DNA of 6,846 nucleotides from Syntrophomonadaceae bacterium (GCA_003553895.1 PWFM01000137.1:1-6846); one strand, 5' to 3'. Counted from the stretch's first letter, positions 1 to 5,856 are shown. Made by a program: numbers and translations. The notes: a model not told the origin generated them from the sequence alone.

Positions 1-280
1 GCTGGAACAGCACTGCCTGGAGCAGTAAGCCCACGAAAATAGCCAGCGGCGCCCGCCGTCCCAGGATCACCCCCAGCAGGCCGGCAAAAAGCGGGTGGAT
101 TGTCGACGGCCCCACCGGGATACTGATCAGGGACACGGCAAAAAACACACCGGCCATCAGGCTTGTCTTCGGTATCTCTTCTTCTTTCATCCCCTTGACT
201 GAGTAAGCCAGGGTTGCTGCGGTAACCCCGGTTGTAGCCGCGGCCACAGGGGTGCTCAGTACTCCATCAGCAATATGCAT
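1..280 (-). CDS. cbiM: CbiM/NikM-family ECF transporter substrate-binding subunit (N-terminal part, cut by window edge)
   Basis: This is the membrane subunit that recognises Co2+ or Ni2+ in an energy-coupling-factor importer and works with CbiQ and CbiO. Only the first 93 residues are in the window; the gene continues past position 1. The protein opens with MHIADG, the family hallmark, in which the amino terminus and His2 form part of the metal site. A second family motif, IPVGPSTIH at residues 54-62, supplies His62, which I equate with the other metal-binding histidine of NikM-type proteins. Hydrophobic stretches at about residues 10-28, 41-56, 64-74 and 77-93 fit membrane helices. AAGGAG lies 7 bases before the ATG. 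The gene starts 31 bases after the stop of the His-rich lipoprotein, so the two are probably co-transcribed. Its CbiQ and CbiO partners are encoded upstream beyond a 365-base gap. The sequence does not settle whether the metal is cobalt or nickel. Confidence 0.88.
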   Translation of the reverse strand, partial: MHIADGVLSTPVAAATTGVTAATLAYSVKGMKEEEIPKTSLMAGVFFAVSLISIPVGPSTIHPLFAGLLGVILGRRAPLAIFVGLLLQAVLFQ

Positions 281-287
281 AAACTCA

Positions 288-293
288 CTCCTT
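288..293 (-). promoter_or_regulatory. Ribosome binding site of cbiM
   Basis: AAGGAG on the minus strand, 7 bases before the ATG at 280. It fixes the start that gives the conserved MHI amino terminus. Confidence 0.8.
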
Positions 294-311
294 GTTTAAA
301 ACCAGCTTGCT

Positions 312-1166
312 TTAACCTTCCACTTCCACCTTTATGCGCTCAGTTTCAAATTCCACTGCCCCATCATGTAAGAACTGGAATACTACCTCGGTCGTGCCTT
401 CCTGCTCGCCGATAATGTGGACATGGTCGCCATGCAGGTCAAAACTGACTATCCCTTCTTCCGCTCCCGGGGCAAGAGCAACTCCAAGAGCGTGGTGATC
501 GCCATCAAGTTCGATCTCATGCCCGTGATCATCTTCCAGGTATGCGCCCAGGGAAATATTATCCCCGACTTTTACTACGGGCAAGCTGCCGTGCCAGTGG
601 TCGACATGGTAGTCGGCCGTTACCTCATCAGCGCTGCGATCAATGATGTCAAAAACAGTAACTTCTTCATGGACGTGATCGTCGTCATGACCGTGGCCGT
701 GACCTACTGTTACCTCGATCGGCGGGGTCTCGTAGTCCACTTCGCCGTCGTGCAAAAACTGGAATACCACCTCGGTCGTGCCTTCCTTCTCGCCGATAAT
801 ATGGACATGGTCGCCGTGCAGGTCAAAGCTGACGATCCCTTCTTCCGCTCCCGGGGCAAGATCAACTCCAAGAGCGTGGTGATCGCCGTCGAGCTCGACT
901 TTCTCATCATCTTCTTCGATATAAGCGCCGAGGGAAATGTTGTCACCTTCCTCCACCTCAGGCAAGCTGCCGTGCCAGTGATCGACATGGACGTAGGCTG
1001 TAACTTCATCTTCGCTGCGGTCAATAACCTCAAATATGGTGATCTCTTCATGATGAGAATGATCCTGGTCGTAGTGATCGTCGGCCGTCTGCGCATCTCC
1101 TTCGCAGCCGGCCAGGGCCGGCAGAGCAAGCAGCATTATAACTGCAATCCATAAGTACTTTTTCAT
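312..1166 (-). CDS. Histidine-rich lipoprotein with two tandem domains, putative Co/Ni (or Zn) binding partner of the ECF transporter
   Basis: This is a 284-residue predicted lipoprotein. Residues 1-20 form a signal peptide (positive MKK, a hydrophobic core, then LAG before Cys21), so the mature protein should be lipid-anchored outside the cytoplasmic membrane. Residues 22-40 are Asp/His-rich. Two closely similar units follow, at 41-154 and 168-282, joined by a His/Asp linker starting GHGHGH. Each unit keeps the same nine histidines (60, 63, 65, 96, 97, 117, 120, 122 and 139 in the first) within motifs DHWHG, DGDHHALG, HGDHVH and FLHDG. The GTTEVVFQF pattern near each unit's end resembles a bacterial Ig-like beta-sandwich, but that is a guess. 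I do not recognise a named family. The start is ATG 1166: GGGGAGG lies 9 bases upstream, whereas a longer TTG start at 1184 would contain that site within its own codons. Adjacency to cbiM suggests metal capture for the importer, possibly filling the role of CbiN/NikN; a zinc or stress role remains possible. Confidence 0.85.
   Translation of the reverse strand: MKKYLWIAVIMLLALPALAGCEGDAQTADDHYDQDHSHHEEITIFEVIDRSEDEVTAYVHVDHWHGSLPEVEEGDNISLGAYIEEDDEKVELDGDHHALGVDLAPGAEEGIVSFDLHGDHVHIIGEKEGTTEVVFQFLHDGEVDYETPPIEVTVGHGHGHDDDHVHEEVTVFDIIDRSADEVTADYHVDHWHGSLPVVKVGDNISLGAYLEDDHGHEIELDGDHHALGVALAPGAEEGIVSFDLHGDHVHIIGEQEGTTEVVFQFLHDGAVEFETERIKVEVEG
321..665 (-). repeat. Second unit of the intragenic tandem duplication (lipoprotein residues 168-282)
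   Basis: This 115-residue unit aligns with the first unit with only one inserted residue, in the acidic segment around 211-219. The core from DGDHHALG to FLHDG is almost identical, and the underlying DNA is also very similar (for example the stretch at 373-510 matches that at 757-894, offset 384 bases). It adds two histidines (214, 216) that the first unit lacks. Confidence 0.92.
705..1046 (-). repeat. First unit of the intragenic tandem duplication (lipoprotein residues 41-154)
   Basis: This 114-residue unit precedes a 13-residue His/Asp linker (positions 666-704). It has the same nine-histidine layout as the second unit. Differences cluster at the unit edges and in the acidic segment, while the His-bearing core is conserved. 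Confidence 0.92.
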
Positions 1167-1175
1167 TAAGTGTTT

Positions 1176-1182
1176 CCTCCCC
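1176..1182 (-). promoter_or_regulatory. Ribosome binding site that decides the lipoprotein start
   Basis: GGGGAGG on the minus strand, 9 bases before ATG 1166. A TTG start at 1184 would place this site inside the coding region and has no comparable site of its own upstream. Confidence 0.8.
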
Positions 1183-1193
1183 AATCAATTTGT

Positions 1194-1203
1194 TTAATCA
1201 TGC
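1194..1203 (-). repeat. GCATGATTAA direct repeat, copy near the lipoprotein start
   Basis: A 10-base element identical to the copy at 1256-1265, 62 bases away. Its TCATG half also forms an inverted repeat with CATGA at 1213-1217 (10-base spacer). It could be part of a regulator site controlling the lipoprotein-cbiM unit, but the regulator is not identifiable from this sequence. Confidence 0.5.
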
Positions 1204-1217
1204 CTTCACATTCATGA

Positions 1218-1245
1218 ACAATACTCCTACAAAAACAAATGCCAA
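1218..1245 (-). promoter_or_regulatory. Candidate promoter for the lipoprotein-cbiM unit
   Basis: On the minus strand TTGGCA (1240-1245; five of six consensus bases) is followed after 16 bases by TATTGT (1218-1223; four of six). Transcription would begin near 1211, giving a leader of roughly 45 bases. The match is modest and the spacing slightly short, so this is a candidate only. Confidence 0.3.
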
Positions 1246-1255
1246 AACCCGGGAC

Positions 1256-1265
1256 TTAATCATGC
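1256..1265 (-). repeat. GCATGATTAA direct repeat, upstream copy
   Basis: Exact match to the element at 1194-1203 in the same orientation. It lies just upstream of the candidate -35 hexamer at 1240-1245, so the two copies would flank the candidate promoter. Confidence 0.5.
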
Positions 1266-1328
1266 TGCTTTGCTTTTAAAGAGGCAATTAAACTACCATT
1301 GCTATTAAATCTTTGGCCTGCCCCGGCA

Positions 1329-1348
1329 GCGCCCGGTCAGGCGGGCGC
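1329..1348. repeat. GC-rich perfect hairpin in the intergenic gap
   Basis: GCGCCCG and CGGGCGC form a perfect 7-bp inverted repeat around a 6-base loop. Neither strand has a T run after it, so it is not a standard terminator. It could be an RNA structural element or a binding site. Confidence 0.55.
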
Positions 1349-1434
1349 ATGTATCCTAACCTGTAATTCTTATATGCATTCCCCCTTTCTTTATGGTCTC
1401 GGCTTTTTCACAGCAAGCCGGAAAACCCAAAGCT

Positions 1435-1502
1435 AAAAAATATGCCCGCAAATCATTTAGATGGAAATAAACGCAGACCGGCTTCAGCCCTCATCCCGGG
1501 CA
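1435..1502 (-). terminator. Possible terminator after cbiO
   Basis: On the minus strand TGCCCG (1497-1502) can pair with CGGGCA (1443-1448), which is followed directly by TATTTTTT. The position, 30 bases after the cbiO stop, suits a terminator. However, the loop between the arms is nearly 50 bases, so the structure is weak and only tentatively called. Confidence 0.28.
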
Positions 1503-1531
1503 AGCTTTTTTCAAATCCTGGTGCATATACA

Positions 1532-2377
1532 TTAAACCCCGTCTGCAGCCCGGCCCCGACCTTCTGCCGCGGGCAGCCCGAAGCCGGACAGTATCCGGGA
1601 AGCTTCTCTGGCGGTCCGGGGCTTGATAGCGCTGTTTTTAAACATTTCTGCCAGCATGGGCAGCTGCAAAGAAGCTTCCTGCATCAGGTCCTCATCACAA
1701 AGCAGATCCACCGAACCTGAGTCCAGGATCCGGCCTTCTTTCATGACCACAACCTCATCGGCCCATCCGTAAGCCAGATCGACGTCGTGGGTGCTGTAGA
1801 CCAGGGTTTTCCCCTGCCCTTTTAAGTGGTCTAAGATCTCCCTGAACTGCCCGGCCACGGCCGGGTCGAGCCCCGAAAAAGGCTCGTCGCAAACCATTAT
1901 TTCCGGCTCCATGGCCAAAAGCCCGGCAATGGCCGCCCGCTTCTTCTGGCCCAGGCTGAGGCAGTAAGGCGGACGTTCGGCCAGCTCTTCGATGCCCACC
2001 CTGCGAATAGCTTCATCAACCCGCTTTGTTATTTCTTCATCAGCAAAGCCCATGTTACGGGGCCCGAAGGCGATGTCACCGTAAACGGTGGTTGAAAAAA
2101 GCTGGTTGTCGGGGTTATCAAAAAGCAGGCCCACCATCCGCCGGACCCGGGGCAGGTTTTCTTTGCAGACCGGGCAATCTTTCACCCTGACCAAACCTTC
2201 CTGGGCCGGGATGGTCCCGTTTAAATGGTAGAGCAGGGTCGTTTTCCCGCTGCCGTTCGTACCGAGGAGGGCTGTTTTTTTCTCTTTCTTAACCCTCAGG
2301 CTGATCCCGTGCAAAGCCGGGGTGCCGTCCGGGTAGGCATAACACAAATTATCTATTTCCAGGGCGTGGGTCATCAT
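1532..2377 (-). CDS. cbiO: CbiO/NikO, ATP-binding subunit of the ECF cobalt/nickel importer
   Basis: This is the cytoplasmic ATPase that powers Co2+ or Ni2+ uptake with CbiQ and CbiM. The 281-residue protein has a full ABC set: Walker A GTNGSGKTT at 39-47, the Q-loop region LLFDNPDNQLF at 84-94, the signature LSLGQKKR at 140-147, Walker B IMVCDEP at 160-166 with catalytic Glu165, the D-loop SGLDP at 168-172, and the H-loop STHD with His197. FDNPDNQLF followed by DIAFGP is typical of the CbiO/EcfA branch. The usual Q-loop glutamine (FQNP) appears to be Asp87 here. The ATG overlaps the cbiQ stop as ATGA, so translation is probably coupled. A second ATG follows at 2374, and either could be used. 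The last ~80 residues are a normal family tail without recognisable extra domains. Confidence 0.92.
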   Translation of the reverse strand: MMTHALEIDNLCYAYPDGTPALHGISLRVKKEKKTALLGTNGSGKTTLLYHLNGTIPAQEGLVRVKDCPVCKENLPRVRRMVGLLFDNPDNQLFSTTVYGDIAFGPRNMGFADEEITKRVDEAIRRVGIEELAERPPYCLSLGQKKRAAIAGLLAMEPEIMVCDEPFSGLDPAVAGQFREILDHLKGQGKTLVYSTHDVDLAYGWADEVVVMKEGRILDSGSVDLLCDEDLMQEASLQLPMLAEMFKNSAIKPRTAREASRILSGFGLPAAEGRGRAADGV

Positions 2378-3129
2378 AGCACCACCAGTTCTAATATTAA
2401 TAAAGCGGCCACAAAAACAACCGGTCCTGCGGCCATAACCAGGTCTACTTGATTGGCCGGCCTGGGCCTGCCCACAGGGATCTTGCCGTTAAATCCCCGC
2501 GCGGCCATGGCCCGGTAGACGGTTTCTGACCTGTTGAGCGATTTGATAAACAGCCCCCCTGCCACTTCCCCGTATACCGGCAGTGACTGCCGGCTCAACT
2601 GGGCCCTGAACAACCGGGCCTGCAGGGCTTTCAAAGTGGTCTGCATTTCCTGGATAAACAGGAACCCGTAGCGGTAGGCCAGGTAAATTACTGTAGTGAC
2701 GGCTGAAGGCACTTTTAAGTGCTCCATCGCTTCGAGCATCTCTTCAACGGGCTGATTAAAAAATACGTAAAGCGTAAAGGTCATCGCTGTCAGGGCCTTG
2801 AGCAGGATTAATGCGGCCAACTCCACCCGTTCCGGCGCAGGCGGCAGTCCCGCCCCAAAAAGTAAAGGGATACCCATCAGGGCCAGGAAAGGAAAGATCA
2901 GGGCCAGTTTTTTAAAAAGCTGTCCCACCGTGAACCCGCCCCGGAGGGCAAACCCGGCAGCGAAGATTAAAGCCGCCACGAGCAGCCAGGGTGTTCCGAG
3001 GCTGATCACCCCGAAAACGAAGATGATGCCTGCCACCAGCTTGCTGCGCGGCTCAAGAGGCCTCGCTCCGCCGGGGCAACCGGCTTGAGCTTTATGGAGA
3101 GCTTCGTGATGATGGTGATTACCGCCCAT
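2374..3129 (-). CDS. cbiQ: CbiQ/NikQ, transmembrane coupling subunit (T component) of the ECF cobalt/nickel importer
   Basis: This integral membrane subunit transmits ATP-driven movement from CbiO to CbiM. It has 251 residues, within the family range. Hydrophobic segments lie at about 31-62 (two helices), 75-95, 102-124 and 228-250, with shorter ones around 143-160. The cytoplasmic coupling helices carry the expected arginine motifs: ALQARLFR at 168-175 and AMAARGFNG at 208-216. The EMLEAM segment before the first coupling helix also fits. The amino terminus is unusual, with four consecutive histidines at 5-8, His12 and Cys18 before the first helix. The start lies inside the last codons of hemA (11-base overlap), with a GGGGG-type ribosome site 9 bases upstream within hemA. 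The protein stop overlaps the cbiO start, so Q and O should be made in step. Specificity (Co or Ni) resides in CbiM and cannot be read here. Confidence 0.9.
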   Translation of the reverse strand: MGGNHHHHEALHKAQAGCPGGARPLEPRSKLVAGIIFVFGVISLGTPWLLVAALIFAAGFALRGGFTVGQLFKKLALIFPFLALMGIPLLFGAGLPPAPERVELAALILLKALTAMTFTLYVFFNQPVEEMLEAMEHLKVPSAVTTVIYLAYRYGFLFIQEMQTTLKALQARLFRAQLSRQSLPVYGEVAGGLFIKSLNRSETVYRAMAARGFNGKIPVGRPRPANQVDLVMAAGPVVFVAALLILELVVL

Positions 3130-4495
3130 CCGGCTCGTCCCCCTTCCGGTTCTCCTGTTTTTGAGCCAAAACAGCCTCCTGATCCCGGCCTTTTGCCGCC
3201 GCCCCGGCTTTGCCTTCCCCTTCGAATTCCTGCTCCAGGTTAAACAGGTAGAGCAGGCATTCCAGGTGAAAATCTTCGGTTTCCCTGACCGCAGTGCTCT
3301 TCATGTTCAAAATCGGCTCCTTGAGCAAAGCGTTCATGATTGAACGGCTCAGGTTTTCCACGGCCTGTTTTTCCTTCTCGCTCAGGCCGCCCAGCTTTCT
3401 TTCCAGGCACTTTTCCGTCTCCGCCTGCCGGATCCGGTCCGCCTTTTCTCGCAGGGCCTTGATCACAGGCGCGATATCTAAGGCCTTGAACCAGGCCCGG
3501 TATTCTTCTGCTTCTTCTGAGACCAGGTTCCTCGCCTCCAGGGCTTCTTTCTCCCGCTCTTTAAGGTTTGCGGCCACCACCCGCTGGAGGCTGTCCATAT
3601 CGTAAAGGTAAACGTTATCCATCTCCCGCACCACCGTTTCCACGTCCCGGGGCACGGCAATGTCGATGATAAAAAGGGGCCGGTGCCCCCTTCCTGGCAT
3701 GACCTGCTCTAAGTCCGCCCGGCGCAGGATCAGGTGCGGCGCCCCGGTGGAGGTGATGATTATATCGATATCAGGCAGGGTCTTTTCCTTGCGGCTGAAG
3801 TCGACGGTTCTGCCCTCAAAAAGGTGGGCTAAGTCTTTGGCCCGCTCGAAGGTGCGGCTGGTAACCCGTATATCCCGGGCCCCGGCCTCAAACAGGTGCT
3901 GCAGGGTCAGCCTGGACATTTTACCCGCCCCGATCACCAGGACTGCAAGCTGATCAAAGCTGCCCAGTTCCTTTTTGATCATGTCTACCGCCAGGTAACT
4001 GACCGATACCGAGTTGTGGTTGATCCTGGTCTCGGTCTGGACCCGCTTGGCGCATTTAGCCGCCTGCCGGAACAGCCCGTGCAAAGGCTTGGCCACAGCG
4101 CCCGCTTCCACCGCCTCATCGTAAGCTTCCCTGACCTGGCCCTGGATCTGGGTTTCACCCACGATCATCGAATCAAGCCCGGCCGTTACCGCCAGCAGGT
4201 GGGATACGGCCTCGAAGCCGCTGTAGAAGTAGAGGCTGTTTTCGATCTCCGCATACTGCACACCCCTGACCTGTTCGAGCATCTCCACCAGGATCCGCCG
4301 GCCGCACCCCGCCTCGCTGCTGCAGGCATAAATCTCGGTCCGGTTGCAGGTGGATATGATCACCGCCTCACAGGCAGGCTCTTGCCCTTTTAACCAGGCG
4401 TAAGCTCCGGCCTTATCCCTGGCCGTAAAAGCAATCTTTTCCCTGGTTTCCAGGGCCGCCGTTTTATGGTTAATGCCGAGCGCTACAATCTCCAT
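3119..4495 (-). CDS. hemA: Glutamyl-tRNA reductase
   Basis: This enzyme reduces glutamyl-tRNA(Glu) with NADPH to glutamate-1-semialdehyde, the committing step of C5-pathway tetrapyrrole synthesis in the cytoplasm. Using ATG 4495 the protein has 458 residues. The catalytic domain holds GINHKTA near residue 7 and STCNRTEIY with nucleophile Cys50, the same number as in well-studied HemA proteins, which supports this start. GETQIQGQ follows at 113-120. The NADPH-binding domain shows VIGAGKM around 187-193, and a helical dimerisation domain ends near residue 420. A TTG at 4498 would extend the frame by one codon, but AGGAGG sits 7 bases from the ATG. About 38 charged residues (Glu, Lys, Gln-rich) extend past the usual end; they look disordered, and their last codons contain the cbiQ ribosome site and start. 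hemL ends 21 bases upstream. Confidence 0.96.
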   Translation of the reverse strand: MEIVALGINHKTAALETREKIAFTARDKAGAYAWLKGQEPACEAVIISTCNRTEIYACSSEAGCGRRILVEMLEQVRGVQYAEIENSLYFYSGFEAVSHLLAVTAGLDSMIVGETQIQGQVREAYDEAVEAGAVAKPLHGLFRQAAKCAKRVQTETRINHNSVSVSYLAVDMIKKELGSFDQLAVLVIGAGKMSRLTLQHLFEAGARDIRVTSRTFERAKDLAHLFEGRTVDFSRKEKTLPDIDIIITSTGAPHLILRRADLEQVMPGRGHRPLFIIDIAVPRDVETVVREMDNVYLYDMDSLQRVVAANLKEREKEALEARNLVSEEAEEYRAWFKALDIAPVIKALREKADRIRQAETEKCLERKLGGLSEKEKQAVENLSRSIMNALLKEPILNMKSTAVRETEDFHLECLLYLFNLEQEFEGEGKAGAAAKGRDQEAVLAQKQENRKGDEPDGR

Positions 4496-4502
4496 CAAAA
4501 AG

Positions 4503-4508
4503 CCTCCT
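4503..4508 (-). promoter_or_regulatory. Ribosome binding site of hemA
   Basis: AGGAGG on the minus strand, in the 21-base spacer after hemL and 7 bases before ATG 4495. It favours the ATG over the adjacent TTG at 4498. Confidence 0.8.
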
Positions 4509-4516
4509 GCTTGAGC

Positions 4517-5842
4517 CTAAGAAATCTTCTGCGAAGAACCTTCCTGTCGATCCAGGTATTCCCGCACCACATGAAAAGCCTTTCCTGCCGCATCAATCGT
4601 CTCTTCCAGGTCCGCCTCGCTGTGGGCAGCGGATAAAAATGCGCTTTCAAACTGGGAAGGAGCGATATAAACGCCCGCTTTAAGCAGGGCCCGGAAAAAG
4701 ACCTTGAACTGCTCCCCATCGGAGGCGGCAGCGCTTTCAAAGCTTGTTACCGGGGAGGCGTTGAAAAAGGTGCCGAACATGGAGCCGGTTCCGGCCTGGC
4801 TGATGGTGATACCCGCCTGCCTGGCTGCCTCTTTCAGCCCGGCTTCAAGCTTCCGGCGTTTTGTGTCCAGCTGCTCGTAAAAACCAGGTTCTTTAAGCTG
4901 CTTGAGGGTGGCAACGCCGGCCGTCATGGCCAGCGGGTTCCCGGAGAGGGTCCCGGCCTGGTAAACCGGGCCGTTTGGGGCCAGCTGCTCCATGATCCCG
5001 CGCTTGCCCCCGTAGGCGCCCACCGGCAGCCCCCCGCCGATGATCTTGCCCAGCGTCGTCAGGTCCGGATTGACCCCGAATAACTTCTGGGCTCCGCCGT
5101 GAGAAACCCTGAACCCGGTGATCACTTCATCAAAAATCAAGAGGGCCCCGTGTTCTTCAGTCACCTGCCTCAGCCCCTCCAGAAACCCAGCTTCAGGCAG
5201 GACCATGCCCATGTTGCCGGCCACGGGCTCAACCACCACGGCGGCAATCTCTTCCCCCTGCCGGGCAAAAACTTCCTTTACCGCCTCCAGGTCGTTGTAA
5301 GAAAGCAGGACGGTATCGGCGGCGGTGCCGTCCGTTACTCCCGGGCTGTCCGGGCAGCCCAGGGTGGCGGCGCCAGAGCCGGCCCGGATCAGGAAACTGT
5401 CGCAATGGCCGTGGTAACAACCGCTGAACTTGATCACCTTGTTCCGCCCGGTGTAGCCCCTGGCCAGGCGCAGGGCACTCATTACCGCTTCTGTGCCTGA
5501 ATTAACCATCCGCACCTGCTCCACTGCAGGCACTGCTTCGACCACCAGGGAAGCCATTTCCGTCTCCAGGGCAGTAGGCGCCCCGAAGCTGGTACCCCTT
5601 TGCGCAGCCTCGCTTACCGCTTCAACCACTAAGGGGTGAGCATGCCCCAATATCAGGGCCCCCCAGGAACCGACGTAATCGATATATGAATTCCCATCGG
5701 CATCATAAACGCGGCTTCCTTTCGCCCGCTCGATAAAAAGCGGTTGATGGGCAATCGACTTAAAGGCCCGCACCGGGCTATTCACCCCACCCGGGATTAC
5801 CTCTTTTGCTTCGGCAAACAGGGCCCTTGATTTTTCATACAT
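4517..5842 (-). CDS. hemL: Glutamate-1-semialdehyde 2,1-aminomutase
   Basis: This PLP enzyme converts glutamate-1-semialdehyde to 5-aminolevulinate, accepting the unstable HemA product. The 441-residue protein is close to the family's ~430. The amino-terminal IPGGVNSPVRAFK at 16-28 is diagnostic. PLP-site features are NSGTEA at 114-119, CYHGHCD at 142-148, FDEVITGFR at 237-245 and TLGKIIGGG at 263-271. Lys266 is the expected Schiff-base lysine, one position from the E. coli residue. The start is ATG 5842, with GGAGGG 8 bases upstream. Longer versions from ATG 5863 or GTG 5914 would put that site inside the gene and add residues the family lacks. The 128-base space back to hemB has no convincing terminator and only a poor promoter-like TATTAT at 5862-5867, so one transcript with hemB is likely. 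Confidence 0.96.
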   Translation of the reverse strand: MYEKSRALFAEAKEVIPGGVNSPVRAFKSIAHQPLFIERAKGSRVYDADGNSYIDYVGSWGALILGHAHPLVVEAVSEAAQRGTSFGAPTALETEMASLVVEAVPAVEQVRMVNSGTEAVMSALRLARGYTGRNKVIKFSGCYHGHCDSFLIRAGSGAATLGCPDSPGVTDGTAADTVLLSYNDLEAVKEVFARQGEEIAAVVVEPVAGNMGMVLPEAGFLEGLRQVTEEHGALLIFDEVITGFRVSHGGAQKLFGVNPDLTTLGKIIGGGLPVGAYGGKRGIMEQLAPNGPVYQAGTLSGNPLAMTAGVATLKQLKEPGFYEQLDTKRRKLEAGLKEAARQAGITISQAGTGSMFGTFFNASPVTSFESAAASDGEQFKVFFRALLKAGVYIAPSQFESAFLSAAHSEADLEETIDAAGKAFHVVREYLDRQEGSSQKIS

Positions 5843-5850
5843 CGCTAAAT

Positions 5851-5856
5851 CCCTCC
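5851..5856 (-). promoter_or_regulatory. Ribosome binding site that decides the hemL start
   Basis: GGAGGG on the minus strand, 8 bases before ATG 5842. The alternative ATG at 5863 has only AT-rich sequence before it. Confidence 0.8.

Larger units (their letters stand above)
1167..1531. other. 365-base gap between cbiO and the lipoprotein gene
   Basis: No gene is supported here. The gap is more AT-rich than its surroundings. On the minus strand it holds, in order, a possible terminator with a T run, a 6-bp hairpin at 1400-1420, a perfect 7-bp GC hairpin at 1329-1348, a weak promoter candidate, and two copies of GCATGATTAA. I looked for conserved cobalamin-riboswitch boxes and the NiCo riboswitch repeat pattern by eye and found neither. 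The gap probably separates the hem-cbiQO transcript from a second one carrying the lipoprotein and cbiM, though read-through is possible. Confidence 0.7.

Noticed and set aside
417..1154. Long plus-strand open frame (about 245 codons) opposite the lipoprotein gene
   Set aside because: It is a mirror of the His/Asp-rich repeats: those codons leave few stops on the other strand. It repeats because the gene repeats, shows no recognisable domain, and I saw no convincing ribosome site.
1320..1366. tRNA-like stretch on the minus strand (TTAGGATAC followed by a GC hairpin)
   Set aside because: It resembles a D arm and anticodon arm, but the hairpin loop has 6 bases instead of 7, there is no T arm with GTTCGA, and no closing acceptor stem.
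1167..1531. Cobalamin or NiCo riboswitch ahead of the lipoprotein-cbiM unit
   Set aside because: Expected from context, but the conserved B12-box sequence and the paired GC-rich NiCo modules were not found by eye on the minus strand.
1442..1720. Plus-strand open frame spanning the gap and the end of cbiO
   Set aside because: It runs antisense across the well-supported cbiO end, its translation has no recognisable family features, and no ribosome site was seen.
4495..4740. Second minus-strand frame within the end of hemL
   Set aside because: It lies wholly within hemL and the hemL-hemA spacer in another frame, and its arginine/serine/leucine-rich translation is typical of an out-of-frame reading.
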